Shown here: positions 35,771 to 44,649 of the stretch, piece after piece
Numbering within the stretch: the first letter of the stretch is position 1
Layout: the number at the start of each line of letters is the position of its first letter
Source of the DNA: Hyphomicrobiales bacterium
Lineage (GTDB): Bacteria; Pseudomonadota; Alphaproteobacteria; Rhizobiales; Rhizobiaceae
Direction of reading: 5' to 3'
DNA: 64,000 nt
Assembly: GCA_900472485.1 (NCBI GenBank)
Contig: UCII01000021.1
Span: 62,001-126,000 of the forward strand
Program-made: the position numbers and the translations under genes
The notes under the pieces: generated by a model
Told to the model about the DNA's origin: nothing
The model's database searches: none
What the model saw: the letters and a program-made list of their open reading frames with translations, nothing else

Positions 35771-36247
35771 ATGAGCGAAGAAAAGGTCTGCACAGAAACA
35801 GGGCCAATGCGGATGGTGACGCTTACCCGCGCATTCCTTTATGCCTACTATGTTGGCGCGGCGATGTTCCTGTTCTATTGCGAGTTTATCATGCCTGAAG
35901 CTGCCGCCCTGCGACAACAATCGATCTGGCAGAACCTCGAGATGGTCTTATTCGGCCCTGTTATGCTTTGCGTGTTCTTTTTCTTTTTCACGATCATGCC
36001 GGCGAGTGTTCTGATCGCAATCGGCGAGTTTCTGATGGCTGGCTTCTACTATTATATGATTGCCGGCGTTGCGCTAGCGATCTCGGTCTATTGGGAACTT
36101 CATGGGCATCTGCCGCAGTTACTTCAGGCTTCACGGGGACAGCCGCCGTTCGAGGCTTATCTGGCGGGTTCGCTGGCGGCGAGCCTGACCTTCTGGCGTT
36201 TTGCCTCTGGCGAGCGCACACGAATGACAGAGGCCGCCTCCAAATAA
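35771..36247 (+). CDS. Small integral membrane protein of unknown function
   Basis: 158 residues from ATG 35771; an upstream in-frame ATG at 35726 would add 15 residues and neither has a strong ribosome site. Four membrane helices are evident: LTRAFLYAYYVGAAMFLFYCEF, VLFGPVMLCVFFFFFTIMPASV, FLMAGFYYYMIAGVALAISVYW and AYLAGSLAASLTFW. No catalytic motif is visible. Divergent from the broken flavoprotein gene. Confidence 0.7.
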   Translation: MSEEKVCTETGPMRMVTLTRAFLYAYYVGAAMFLFYCEFIMPEAAALRQQSIWQNLEMVLFGPVMLCVFFFFFTIMPASVLIAIGEFLMAGFYYYMIAGVALAISVYWELHGHLPQLLQASRGQPPFEAYLAGSLAASLTFWRFASGERTRMTEAASK

Positions 36248-36506
36248 GCGAACAGCGTCTGAGGCCCTTCGCCCGTGCGACGATCCTTTCGCTTATCAAG
36301 GATAGGGGTGTCGCTATCCGCAGAGCCCTTGTCGGGTTCGCGCTTCCGGCTGGTGCTTGGTCAATGCTTAAGCAGCAATCTGCCAATCATGCTGTCGCGG
36401 AACTCCTGACATTTACTGAGATGTTCTAATTGATGTTGTAGGCGGAAGGTGATCCTATTCCGATAGTTGAGTCCTCGCCCATCTTCCATTTAGAGTTCGA
36501 GCACCC

Positions 36507-38360
36507 ATGTCGATTTCAGATGTGATCTACCGCCCCTTCGAAGGCCTGATCCGGCCGCTCGACATTCCCTACCGGCCGCTGCCGTCAAACGGGCCATGGG
36601 CCGTTCTTCTTCACTTCGTCCTGATGTTTCGTGGCATCCTGGTCACGCTCGCCCTTTGCACCATGGCGATTGAAGTCATGAGCCTGACCATCGTTTGGGG
36701 CCTGTCCGTTATTGTTGACGGCGTCACGCAACAGGGCGCTGCCGCTTTCCTGCACAACGACCGGATGCTGCTGATCTTCCTCGGCGTGATGCTTTTCCCC
36801 TGCATCCCGATCGGCTCCTTCCTCGTCAATACGCTCAACTCGCATACGCTTGGCATCGGCATGCCGGCCGCTATTCAATGGCAAGGGCACAGGGCGGTGG
36901 AGCGGCAGGACCTCGCCTTCTTCCATGATCTCTATGCCGGCCAGGTCGCCTCGCGCCTGCAGCAGGTGGCCTCAGCCGTGCAGCAGCAGGTCATTTCAGC
37001 CTTCCAGTCCATTCCGCGCTTTATCATGCAGATGATCGGCTCCGTCATCCTTCTGGGCGCGCTCTCCTGGCAGCTTGCCCTTCCGTCCATCATTTGGATC
37101 ACGCTCAACGTGCTTCTCGCCATCAGGCTGGCGCCCGTCTTCACTGAACGCTCGCGCCGCTCGGCCAAGCGTCGCAGCCTGATTTCCGGTGCTGTCACCG
37201 ATCTTTACGCCAATATGCAGATGGTCAAACAATTCGCCGCGGAAGACAGCGAGGCCGGCGCTATCAGAGGCATAATCGACAAGGCGATCGAAGCGCAGCA
37301 GAGCGAACAGCGCATCTACCGTACCGCTGAGGTCATCGTCGTCGTCCTCAACATGATGCATTGGCTAGCAATCCTGTCGATCGGCTTTACCGGGCTCGTG
37401 GATGGCTTCGTCACGATCGGCGAATTCACGGCCGCAGTTTATGTTCTCAACCGCTTCTCCGGTCACACGTTTACTTTCCTGCAGATGGGCCAGCAAATCT
37501 TCCAGGCGATCGGCACGATCAAGGACGCGATGCCGGTCATGACGACCCCACCCACCATCACCGACGGGCCGGACGCAAAGGATCTTGTCGTCCCGACTGG
37601 CGAAATCCGCTTCGAGAACGTTCGTTTCGCCTACAAATCTGGCAAGCCCATCATCGATGATCTTTCGCTGACCGTGCGGCCGGGTGAAAAGGTCGGTCTT
37701 GTCGGCGTCTCAGGTGCCGGCAAGACGACGCTCGCAAATCTGCTCCTGCGCTTCTACGATATCGACGACGGCGTAATCCGGATCGACGGGCAGGATATCC
37801 GGGCGGTGACGCAAGCAAGCCTTCGCCGCGCGATCGGCGTCATCGCCCAGGATGTCGCGTTGCTGCACCGTTCCGTCGGTGACAATATCCGCTATGGGCG
37901 ACCGGAGGCGACGCAGGAAGAGGTCGAAAGGGTGGCGAAGATGGCGAGCGCCGATGGCTTCATCGCCGACCTCGCCGACAGCGAGGGCCGCAAAGGCTAT
38001 GACGCCTTCGTCGGCGATCGAGGCATAAAATTGTCGGGCGGTCAGCGCCAGCGGGTGGCCATAGCCCGCGTGCTCCTGAAGGATGCACCGATCCTGGTGC
38101 TCGATGAAGCGACCTCGGCGCTGGACAGCGAATCCGAGGCCGCGATCCAGGAAAGGCTGAACCTCGTGATGGAGGGAAAGACAGTGATCGCGATCGCACA
38201 TCGCCTCTCCACGATTGCGAAGATGGACCGGATCGTAGTCCTCGATCGGGGACGTGTCGTGGAAGAAGGCGGGCCAGACGAACTGGTGGGAAAAGATGGT
38301 CTCTTTGCCCGTCTGTGGAAACATCAGACCGGTGGCTTTATTCCTGACGAGATTGGTTAA
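36507..38360 (+). CDS. ABC exporter, fused membrane and ATPase domains
   Basis: 617 residues. An N-terminal extension (about 1-35) with repeated RP-type motifs (YRPFEGLIRPLDIPYRP) precedes six membrane helices (about 38-330). The ATPase domain has GVSGAGKTTLANLLLRF (Walker A), LSGGQRQRVAIARVLL (signature), ILVLDEATSALD (Walker B) and the His switch in IAHRLSTIAKMD. The lipid/peptide exporter class is likely; substrate unknown. No ribosome site of note precedes the ATG. It faces away from the exporter gene at 29852-31642. Confidence 0.92.
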   Translation: MSISDVIYRPFEGLIRPLDIPYRPLPSNGPWAVLLHFVLMFRGILVTLALCTMAIEVMSLTIVWGLSVIVDGVTQQGAAAFLHNDRMLLIFLGVMLFPCIPIGSFLVNTLNSHTLGIGMPAAIQWQGHRAVERQDLAFFHDLYAGQVASRLQQVASAVQQQVISAFQSIPRFIMQMIGSVILLGALSWQLALPSIIWITLNVLLAIRLAPVFTERSRRSAKRRSLISGAVTDLYANMQMVKQFAAEDSEAGAIRGIIDKAIEAQQSEQRIYRTAEVIVVVLNMMHWLAILSIGFTGLVDGFVTIGEFTAAVYVLNRFSGHTFTFLQMGQQIFQAIGTIKDAMPVMTTPPTITDGPDAKDLVVPTGEIRFENVRFAYKSGKPIIDDLSLTVRPGEKVGLVGVSGAGKTTLANLLLRFYDIDDGVIRIDGQDIRAVTQASLRRAIGVIAQDVALLHRSVGDNIRYGRPEATQEEVERVAKMASADGFIADLADSEGRKGYDAFVGDRGIKLSGGQRQRVAIARVLLKDAPILVLDEATSALDSESEAAIQERLNLVMEGKTVIAIAHRLSTIAKMDRIVVLDRGRVVEEGGPDELVGKDGLFARLWKHQTGGFIPDEIG

Positions 38361-38979
38361 CCCATACCTTCACCGCAAAATCCCTAATCTTCGTTGCGGA
38401 AATCGGCGCTACATCAATCTGAAGCTGGCGGAATGCATAGCGCCTAAAAATGCATCGATGATAAGGATTGTCGATGCTGAAATATCTGGCCACGCTTGCG
38501 GATCGTTACTTTGAGATGCGCCTGATGGCGGAACGCTACGTCAGCGACGGCATGATCCCGAGACCGGCGACATCGAACGGCTGACCGCGATTTTGGCTCG
38601 TCCACTGCACAGCTATCGCGACTTCGCGGTTGCGCTAACGACCGCCGCCTGAGATCTCGCTGTTGGAGGAAATCCGCAAGCCGTTCGCGGGACAACGGAG
38701 CGCCCTGTCTTGGCCACGAAAACGAGAAGCGCGAGCGGCAGCAACCGCTCTCGCAAAACAGCTGCGAGCACCGTCAAGGGTCTCCGAAGATCGGCATCCG
38801 GGACGGAAGCAGCGACCACCTACCATACCTCACAGCGTGTTGCCGACAGAAGCGACCATTACCAGGTCCACAGGTGAAAATTGTCCAGTGAGGATCAACG
38901 CCGTGAGAACTGCCTTAGACTGCGGCGTCGGATGCGAATCCGAGAGGCTCGATGTAACGCATGGTCCTCGGCGTTCCCT
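38361..38979. other. Intergenic region with a gene relic
   Basis: 619 bp between the ABC exporter stop and the flippase stop. It contains the frameshifted fragment at 38474-38652. A plus-strand TTG frame from about 38709 is rich in Ser, Arg and Thr, lacks a ribosome site and is not called. Confidence 0.45.
38474..38652 (+). pseudogene. Frameshifted C-terminal fragment, NmrA/SDR-like
   Basis: ATG 38474 has AAGGA six bases upstream and reads MLKYLATLADRYFEMRLMAE before stopping at codon 37. The adjacent frame continues DPETGDIERLTAILARPLHSYRDFA and ends in TGA at 38650-38652. The IERLT-GRPxxSYRDFA wording resembles the end of NmrA-type NAD(P)-binding proteins. A one-base shift joins the two halves into one protein-like fragment without the Rossmann part. 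Confidence 0.35.
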
Positions 38980-40563
38980 CTATTTCAACGTCAGCCAGCG
39001 TAGACGCGTGCCTAGTCCAACCGCGACCATCAGTCCGGCGGCATAGGCCAGAACGCCTGCGCCGATCTGAAGGACAAGAACGGGCCGCCAGGACAAGTCC
39101 TCGGAAAAATACTGCCGGACCAGTCCCACGGCCGCGACCATCATGATGCTCGCCGGCATGATCAACAGGACGACTCCCCGCGCAATTTCCAGCCAGTTCA
39201 CACCCACGAACTTTGACTGCAATCCAATGCAGGTCGCCAGCGCGAACGCCGCTGTGAAGCATTGCACGATCGCCAATTCCCACAGTCCGAACCGGGCGGC
39301 TGCGATAATTGCCACAAGCGAAACGACGACGTTCAACAGTGTTACGGGGAGCCGGTACCGAATGTGACCAACCACAGACAGCGACGCTTCATTGATGTAA
39401 CCTGGCGAAAGCAGCAACTGCCGCAGGCAAAGGAAGGGGATTATGGAAGCTGCAGGTATCCATACCTCGCCGAGCGTCAGCCGCACGACAGCGTCGGATA
39501 CCTGCGCCAGTCCGAGATACATGGGCGCGGCGATGGCGAGGAGAACGAGTAGGAACCGGATGCCGGCATGGCCGACCGATCGAGCTGGCGCACCAGGCTG
39601 CAGATGCGCGCGCCGGAAAACAACCCAGCTCAACGACCGTGCCGGCTCTCCCAGCAATTCCGAAACAACGGCGACAATACGCTCGGCAGCACGATAGAAA
39701 CCGGCGTCCGCTATTCCGAGAAAACTTCCGACGACGAGCGTGCCCGAATACGAGCCGAGAAACGCGACGAGACGATTGCCGACTATCTGGCGCGAAAACG
39801 CCATGACCTCGGCAAGAACTGGCTTCGTCACGCGCAGACGCGGCAGCCGCCTCGTGGCCCGTACCGATCCTATAAGGAGAACGAGCTGGCAAATTACCTT
39901 GGCTGCCGCCAGCGCCGATGCATGCGCATGAAGATGGAGCAACACCATTGCGGCGATCAGGCCAGACGTTTCTCCCGCAATCCTGACGATCGCACGTTGA
40001 CGCAGGCGGCCGGAGACGACAAGCGTTCCATCGAAAGCCGCGGTCAATGCCGCAGGCAACATCCAGCAGCTGAACAGGGCAAGAAGCGCGCTCTGTTTTT
40101 CGTCGCCCGTGAAGCCGTAGAAGACGGCGGTGGCAACCACGCCGACGGCGGTGAATAAACAGCCGCTAAAAAGCGAGATGGTGGTGACTTGATCAAAGCA
40201 ATCGTCCTCATCGCCGGCTTTCATCATGAATTCCGCCCACCCGCCCTCCGCCACGACCACGAGCAGCATGGCAATGGCGGAAAAGAATGCGAAGAGCCCG
40301 AACTCCGCCGGGCTCAGCAGGCGCGCAGCAACGAAGAACATCGCGACCTGGGAAAGCTGCGAAACAATCTTCGCGGTGACGATCCAAACTCCGCCGGATA
40401 CGATCGCCGGCTTGAACTGACGTTGGCCAGCTCCGACCGATAGCGGTCGATCCAGGTGTTCCCGGGGTTTGGCATCTTCGACAGGTGAAAGCATCGTCAA
40501 CGTTCCATACTGGCAGATCACTGGTTTCGGTCTGCCCGATGGGCAGACTTCGGCGGCCACCAT
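38980..40563 (-). CDS. Polysaccharide flippase (MOP/Wzx-like)
   Basis: 527 residues in the longest form; ATG 40494 (MLSPVEDAKPREH) would give 504. About 12-14 membrane helices start with GGVWIVTAKIVSQLSQVAMFFVAARLLSPAEFGLFAF, the typical opening of Wzx/ExoT-like lipid-linked oligosaccharide translocases. Later motifs include IVGNRLVAFLGSYSGTLVVGSFLG and DAGFYRAAERI. The upstream CheR-like methyltransferase gene ends 8 bp before ATG 40563, so the two form an operon. Probably transports a glycan repeat unit across the inner membrane. Confidence 0.88.
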   Translation of the reverse strand: MVAAEVCPSGRPKPVICQYGTLTMLSPVEDAKPREHLDRPLSVGAGQRQFKPAIVSGGVWIVTAKIVSQLSQVAMFFVAARLLSPAEFGLFAFFSAIAMLLVVVAEGGWAEFMMKAGDEDDCFDQVTTISLFSGCLFTAVGVVATAVFYGFTGDEKQSALLALFSCWMLPAALTAAFDGTLVVSGRLRQRAIVRIAGETSGLIAAMVLLHLHAHASALAAAKVICQLVLLIGSVRATRRLPRLRVTKPVLAEVMAFSRQIVGNRLVAFLGSYSGTLVVGSFLGIADAGFYRAAERIVAVVSELLGEPARSLSWVVFRRAHLQPGAPARSVGHAGIRFLLVLLAIAAPMYLGLAQVSDAVVRLTLGEVWIPAASIIPFLCLRQLLLSPGYINEASLSVVGHIRYRLPVTLLNVVVSLVAIIAAARFGLWELAIVQCFTAAFALATCIGLQSKFVGVNWLEIARGVVLLIMPASIMMVAAVGLVRQYFSEDLSWRPVLVLQIGAGVLAYAAGLMVAVGLGTRLRWLTLK

Positions 40564-40571
40564 GAGCCGAT

Positions 40572-41492
40572 CTACGCGCTATCGGTTGCAAGGTGAAAGA
40601 TGACCGAATATCGCCAAGCCCAGTCGGGCGCGCTGCGATCCAGAGGCTCCCGCGCCCAGCGAAGCCATGGCCAGCCATTCTTCCATGCCTCAGACGCCCA
40701 TATCTCGTACTGCCGGGTCACCACGGGCCGGAATCCGGATGTCTTCAATACTTTGGTTTTGACGTCGAGATCGATTCCGTCGACGATCAGATATCCGCCC
40801 GGAGCGACCAGCCTCATCACGTTGCGCAGGCACCGTTCAGCCATGAGGTCGTCCATGGGTCCCATGAAATTATTCGCCAGCAGGAAGTCCTGCCGTCCAA
40901 CAAGGTCCAGCAATTCGACATCCGTAGCATCGGCCGTGAGCCAGGTAATGTCACGTCTGAGCCAGTCCCTCACCTGTAGGGATCCATCCGGAAGAGGCTG
41001 CAGAATCTCGACGAGCGACGGCAGGTCGGCGCTTGCGACTTCCGCTCTGCCCGCGGCGTAGGAGCTTCCTTCAGCGGCTGGAACATTCGGAAAGTAAACG
41101 CCCCGCTTCGCAACCTCCACGACTACGCCGGATATGTCTGCGCCATGCGCTGTGACAAATAGATCACTCCGGGCCTTCTTGATCGCATAGAGGACGGAGT
41201 ACAGTTCGGCTCCCGTGCTGCAGCCGATCGACGCGACCTTGACATCGCCATTGCGCGGATATCCGGACGTGAGCATTCCGATCACGGACAGCAGCGGTGG
41301 GTTGCGCATGAAATGGGTATAGTGGGACTGAAACCGTGCGGTGTTCTTGGTGAATCTGCGGTAGATGTATCGTCCGGTACGGAACATGAACGGCGTTCGC
41401 CGTAATGGACTTGGAATGGACTCCCAGAACACACGACAAAGGCGACGAGGGGTCTGACGTAGGGTGTTTAGACCGGTCATGGTGGTCGACAT
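40572..41492 (-). CDS. CheR-like SAM-dependent methyltransferase
   Basis: 306 residues from ATG 41492 with AAGGAG six bases upstream. The SAM-binding core shows ASIGCSTGAELYSVLYAI (motif I), VTAHGADIS (acidic loop), DFLLANNFMG and GGYLIVDGID. The order and GCSTGAE motif resemble CheR-family methyltransferases, but it lacks the N-terminal four-helix CheR domain and no chemotaxis genes adjoin it. Located directly before a flippase gene, it may modify a sugar or capping residue of the exported polysaccharide (inference). Confidence 0.8.
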   Translation of the reverse strand: MSTTMTGLNTLRQTPRRLCRVFWESIPSPLRRTPFMFRTGRYIYRRFTKNTARFQSHYTHFMRNPPLLSVIGMLTSGYPRNGDVKVASIGCSTGAELYSVLYAIKKARSDLFVTAHGADISGVVVEVAKRGVYFPNVPAAEGSSYAAGRAEVASADLPSLVEILQPLPDGSLQVRDWLRRDITWLTADATDVELLDLVGRQDFLLANNFMGPMDDLMAERCLRNVMRLVAPGGYLIVDGIDLDVKTKVLKTSGFRPVVTRQYEIWASEAWKNGWPWLRWAREPLDRSAPDWAWRYSVIFHLATDSA

Positions 41493-42623
41493 CGATAACT
41501 CCTTCGAACATGCCGCCGGCTCCGGCGGAGATCGGGCGGGCAATAAGGACTCGAATTGGTTTAGGGCAACTTGCGAACCGCCGGGCTGACCTCACGTGAA
41601 GCTTGCCGAGATCCACGTCCTGAGACGTGATTATTTTTCGGCGGCCTTTGTCGCAGATGTGTCGACCGGCTTTGAGCTTCGCGTTTCGTGGTGGGAACGA
41701 CTTGTCCTGCCGAATGCAGAGACGCCTGGCGGAGTTAGGCAAGAAGGCGTTTTGGAGGACGAAGAAGATCTTGGGGATCGGAGGAAGACAGTGGCGGCCA
41801 ATACCGTACGAGGAATGTCCGTACGATCTCAGGACCTGTGACCTGGAGCGGCGAAGTGATGATGCCGAAGACAGAACAGGCGACGGTTTTGCGGCATTTG
41901 TGATGATGCGTCTGTTTGCTTCCGTCGCTGCGGTCAGCCTGGCCACAATCCTGCAAATTACACGGCGCGGCGGATATCGCCATTACCTGGTAAAGCTCGT
42001 GATGACTCGTTCCCGACGGGACATCCGGGATGCCCATGGCGAGCGCTACGGTGGCCAGCAATCCGACCATCGTGAGGAGCATCTGGACCAAAGTCATCTG
42101 GAGTTTCTTCATGCGGAAATATTAGGCCTGTCCATCCCTGCGGCTCAATTCGACAAACTGGGCCGCGTCATGACCAAAGGAAGTAGCGCTACGTATGCTC
42201 CTACTCCGCCAGCAAGAATTATGTAGACGCTATGGCATTGCGGTTGAGCTTACGGCTTGGGCCGGGTCGAGGTCAGCGAGAGGCGCTCGGGTTATGTTGC
42301 TGCTTCCACGAGGCCACGAAACACGGCGTTGCGGTCAGTCGATGTGCCAAAGAGCGGCATTTTCACAACCCCTCCTGGTCATCCGAAGTCCTGTATCAAA
42401 ATCGAGCGCCGGATTTTCGGCTTTCGACTTCAATTGAAATCGACAGGGCAAATGCCTCATCCGGCCGGAACCGCACATCTAGGATATTGGCGCAAGCTCA
42501 GGAGGCATGGCCGAAAGCTCCGCTTTGGTGGTCGGCGATGCGTTTTTCAGCTGCTTTTATTCCGATGAAGGAACTCTGGATGCCCACGCGAGTTGGGGTC
42601 TTTCTTTCAAGGAGGACAGAGAC
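41493..42623. other. Long intergenic region with one possible small gene
   Basis: 1.13 kb between the methyltransferase (leftward) and the CBS-domain gene (rightward). It contains the candidate secreted protein at 41735-42112. The remaining frames on the plus strand (41596-41841, 41627-42226, 42232-42633) have no ribosome site or motif; GGAGG at 42611-42615 belongs to the CBS gene. Confidence 0.5.
41735..42112 (-). CDS. Small putative secreted cysteine-containing protein
   Basis: 125 residues. The start MKKLQMTLVQMLLTMVGLLA followed by VALAMG looks like a signal peptide. The mature part has paired cysteines (APCNLQDCGQ and HHHKCRKTVACSVFG) suggesting disulfides or metal binding. The ribosome site is weak and I recognise no family, so the call rests on the signal peptide and protein-like composition. 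Confidence 0.45.
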   Translation of the reverse strand: MKKLQMTLVQMLLTMVGLLATVALAMGIPDVPSGTSHHELYQVMAISAAPCNLQDCGQADRSDGSKQTHHHKCRKTVACSVFGIITSPLQVTGPEIVRTFLVRYWPPLSSSDPQDLLRPPKRLLA

Positions 42624-43055
42624 ATGCAAGTGAACGCAGCAATGACGCGCGACGTGCGCGTCGCAAATCCCAACCATTCCATTCGCGACGCCGCGGTCAT
42701 GATGGCCGATCTCGATGCCGGCGTTCTTCCTGTTGCCGAAAACGACAAGCTCGTGGGCATGATCACGGATCGCGACATTGCGGTACGCGCAGTCGCACGC
42801 GGCAAGGGACCCGACACCAGGATCGGTGACGTGATGTCGGCAGAAGTCAAATACTGCTTCGAGGATGACGATGTCGACGACGTGATGACAAACCTGGGGA
42901 ACATTCAGGTGCGGCGGCTGCCGGTGCTCAACCGTGACAAGCGGCTGGTCGGCATACTCTCGCTCGGAGATCTCGCTGTTTCCATGGCCGATGGGTCCGC
43001 CGGCCCCGCGCTCGCGGAAATCTCCAGACCCGGTGGAGCGCATTCGCAAACTTGA
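42624..43055 (+). CDS. CBS-domain protein
   Basis: 143 residues from ATG 42624 with GGAGG eight bases upstream. Two CBS motifs form one Bateman module: MTRDVRVANPNHSIRDAAVMMADLDAGVLPV with GMITDRDIAVRAVA, and VMSAEVKYCFEDDDVDDVMTNL with RRLPVLNRDKRLVGILSLGDLA. Stand-alone CBS pairs bind adenine nucleotides and often accompany stress genes. A small acidic protein follows 27 bp downstream, so they are probably co-transcribed. Confidence 0.9.
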   Translation: MQVNAAMTRDVRVANPNHSIRDAAVMMADLDAGVLPVAENDKLVGMITDRDIAVRAVARGKGPDTRIGDVMSAEVKYCFEDDDVDDVMTNLGNIQVRRLPVLNRDKRLVGILSLGDLAVSMADGSAGPALAEISRPGGAHSQT

Positions 43056-43082
43056 ACCAGAAATCATCGAAGGAATGACGCC

Positions 43083-43349
43083 ATGTCTGCATCAAAAACA
43101 ACGACAGACCACGAAACAATCCGTCAATGGGTGGAAGCAAGAGACGGACGTCCATCACGTGTGAAAAGCGCCGGCGGAAATGGCGGCCTCTTGCGGATCG
43201 ATTTTGGTGAGCCCGAGCAAAATTTCGAAGAAATCGGCTGGGACGAATTCTTCCGGATCTTCGACGAGAATAAGTTGGCGTTCCTCTATCAGGAAGAGAC
43301 GGAGAGTGGTCGCGAAAGTCGCTTCAATAAGTTCCTCAATCGGTCGTGA
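43083..43349 (+). CDS. Small acidic protein of unknown function
   Basis: 88 residues, AAGGA upstream of the ATG. The core GGLLRIDFGEPEQNFEEIGWDEFFRIFDENKLAFLYQE region matches a short rhizobial protein that is often labelled, without experimental basis, as a glucan branching protein. No catalytic residues are apparent. It follows the CBS gene by 27 bp and precedes the MDR gene by 58 bp, so a three-gene stress cluster is possible. Confidence 0.78.
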   Translation: MSASKTTTDHETIRQWVEARDGRPSRVKSAGGNGGLLRIDFGEPEQNFEEIGWDEFFRIFDENKLAFLYQEETESGRESRFNKFLNRS

Positions 43350-43407
43350 TGCCGAAGGCTGGCTTATGCCGGCTGCGAATCCACAATTCCCGGAAAGGCG
43401 GTTTAAC

Positions 43408-44343
43408 ATGCCCAAGATGATGGCCATTAGAATGCATGAATTCGGCGATGCGGATGTATTGCGGCTTGATCAGATCGAACGCCCCTCCCCCGGTGAAAAC
43501 GAGGTTTTGGTCAAGGTCGCGGCAGCAAGTGTCAATCCGGTCGACTGGAAGATCCGCAAGGGCGGCTATCCCGCCGTCAAGCAAAGTGATCTGCCGATTG
43601 TTCCCGGACGCGATCTTGCGGGCACCGTCGAGGCACTTGGTCGCGAGGCAACCGGCTTTGCCAGCGGCGATCGTGTAATCGCGTTCCTCGACATGAAGCG
43701 TGGCGGCTACGAGGAATATGTCGCCGTTCCGGCTGCGTTGCTCACGAAAATGCCATCCTCGATCAGTTTCGAGGAGGCCGCAGCCATTCCGCTCGCCGCC
43801 ATGACCGCATGGCAGGGATTGTTTGATCATGGCCGCCTTCGAAGCGGTCAGCGGGTTTTGATCCATGGAGGGGGTGGAGGCGTCGGCCATTTCGCGATCC
43901 AATTCGCAAAGGCCAAGGGAGCCTGGGTTGCAACGACTGTGTCAGGGCTGGACATCGATCTTGCCCGGCGCCTTGGGGCGGATCAGGTCATCGACTACAA
44001 GTCCGAACGTTTCGAGGAGGCGCTTGATCCGGTCGATATGGTTTTCGATCTTGTCGGGGGTGAAACGCAAAAACGTTCGTTCGGAGTTGTCAAGAACGGA
44101 GGAATTCTGGTCTCGACGCTAGGCGAGCCGGAACGACCAGACACCGTATCCGATAATATTGGGATTGCCGGCTATATGGCCAAGCCGAATGCGGACCAGC
44201 TTCATGAAATCGCTGATCTGATAGAGCAAGGGCAAGTCAAAGTCCTCCTCCACAAGGTCTTTCCGCTTGATAAGGCCGCCGATGCTCAACGAACGCTGGA
44301 AAACGAGCACGTCCAAGGAAAAATCGTTCTGAGCGTGGACTGA
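43408..44343 (+). CDS. NADP-dependent quinone oxidoreductase-like MDR protein
   Basis: 311 residues from ATG 43408 (GGAAAGG upstream); the frame is open further left through the neighbouring gene. GroES-like N-terminal domain with SVNPVDWKIRKGGYP and PGRDLAGTVEALG; Rossmann domain with IHGGGGGVGHFAIQFAKAKGA and DQVIDYK. It lacks the Cys cluster of zinc alcohol dehydrogenases, so it is the zinc-independent quinone reductase type. Substrate unknown; likely electrophile detoxification. Confidence 0.9.
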   Translation: MPKMMAIRMHEFGDADVLRLDQIERPSPGENEVLVKVAAASVNPVDWKIRKGGYPAVKQSDLPIVPGRDLAGTVEALGREATGFASGDRVIAFLDMKRGGYEEYVAVPAALLTKMPSSISFEEAAAIPLAAMTAWQGLFDHGRLRSGQRVLIHGGGGGVGHFAIQFAKAKGAWVATTVSGLDIDLARRLGADQVIDYKSERFEEALDPVDMVFDLVGGETQKRSFGVVKNGGILVSTLGEPERPDTVSDNIGIAGYMAKPNADQLHEIADLIEQGQVKVLLHKVFPLDKAADAQRTLENEHVQGKIVLSVD

Positions 44344-44649
44344 TCGGCGAAGGCGGCGGCCGTGGTTCCTGCGCCGCCATGATGCACGGCGAGCGTCTGC
44401 TCAAGCACGAACGCTTGCATCGATATCCAGCGTCTCGCTGAGCCACCCCATCTGGTCGCCAGATTCGTGGCGCAATGATTTCAGATTGTCGGCATCGATT
44501 GGAATCGCGCAACTCCGCGACCTCGCAGGCCGCGGAGCATGGCTTCGTCGCAAGAAGAATATTTTACAAGGAAGCAGAGCATTTTCCGCCCTTGCCCGGC
44601 ACGATCAAAGGCCGTGCAACGAAGCCTTCGGTTTATCTTCGTTCCGGAT
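44344..44649. other. Intergenic region with a glycosyltransferase motif relic
   Basis: 306 bp between convergent genes. On the minus strand about 44345-44420 reads LEQTLAVHHGGAGTTAAAF, annotated separately. Nothing else is supported. Confidence 0.45.
44345..44420 (-). pseudogene. Short relic of a UGT-like glycosyltransferase
   Basis: The minus strand reads WISMQAFVLEQTLAVHHGGAGTTAAAF. HHGGAGTTAAA is the nucleotide-sugar-binding signature of UGT/MGT-type glycosyltransferases, where it is preceded by hydrophobic strands as here, and a WGG lies upstream as in that family. No start codon, and the frame runs into the end of the convergent MDR gene, so only a scar remains. Confidence 0.3.
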
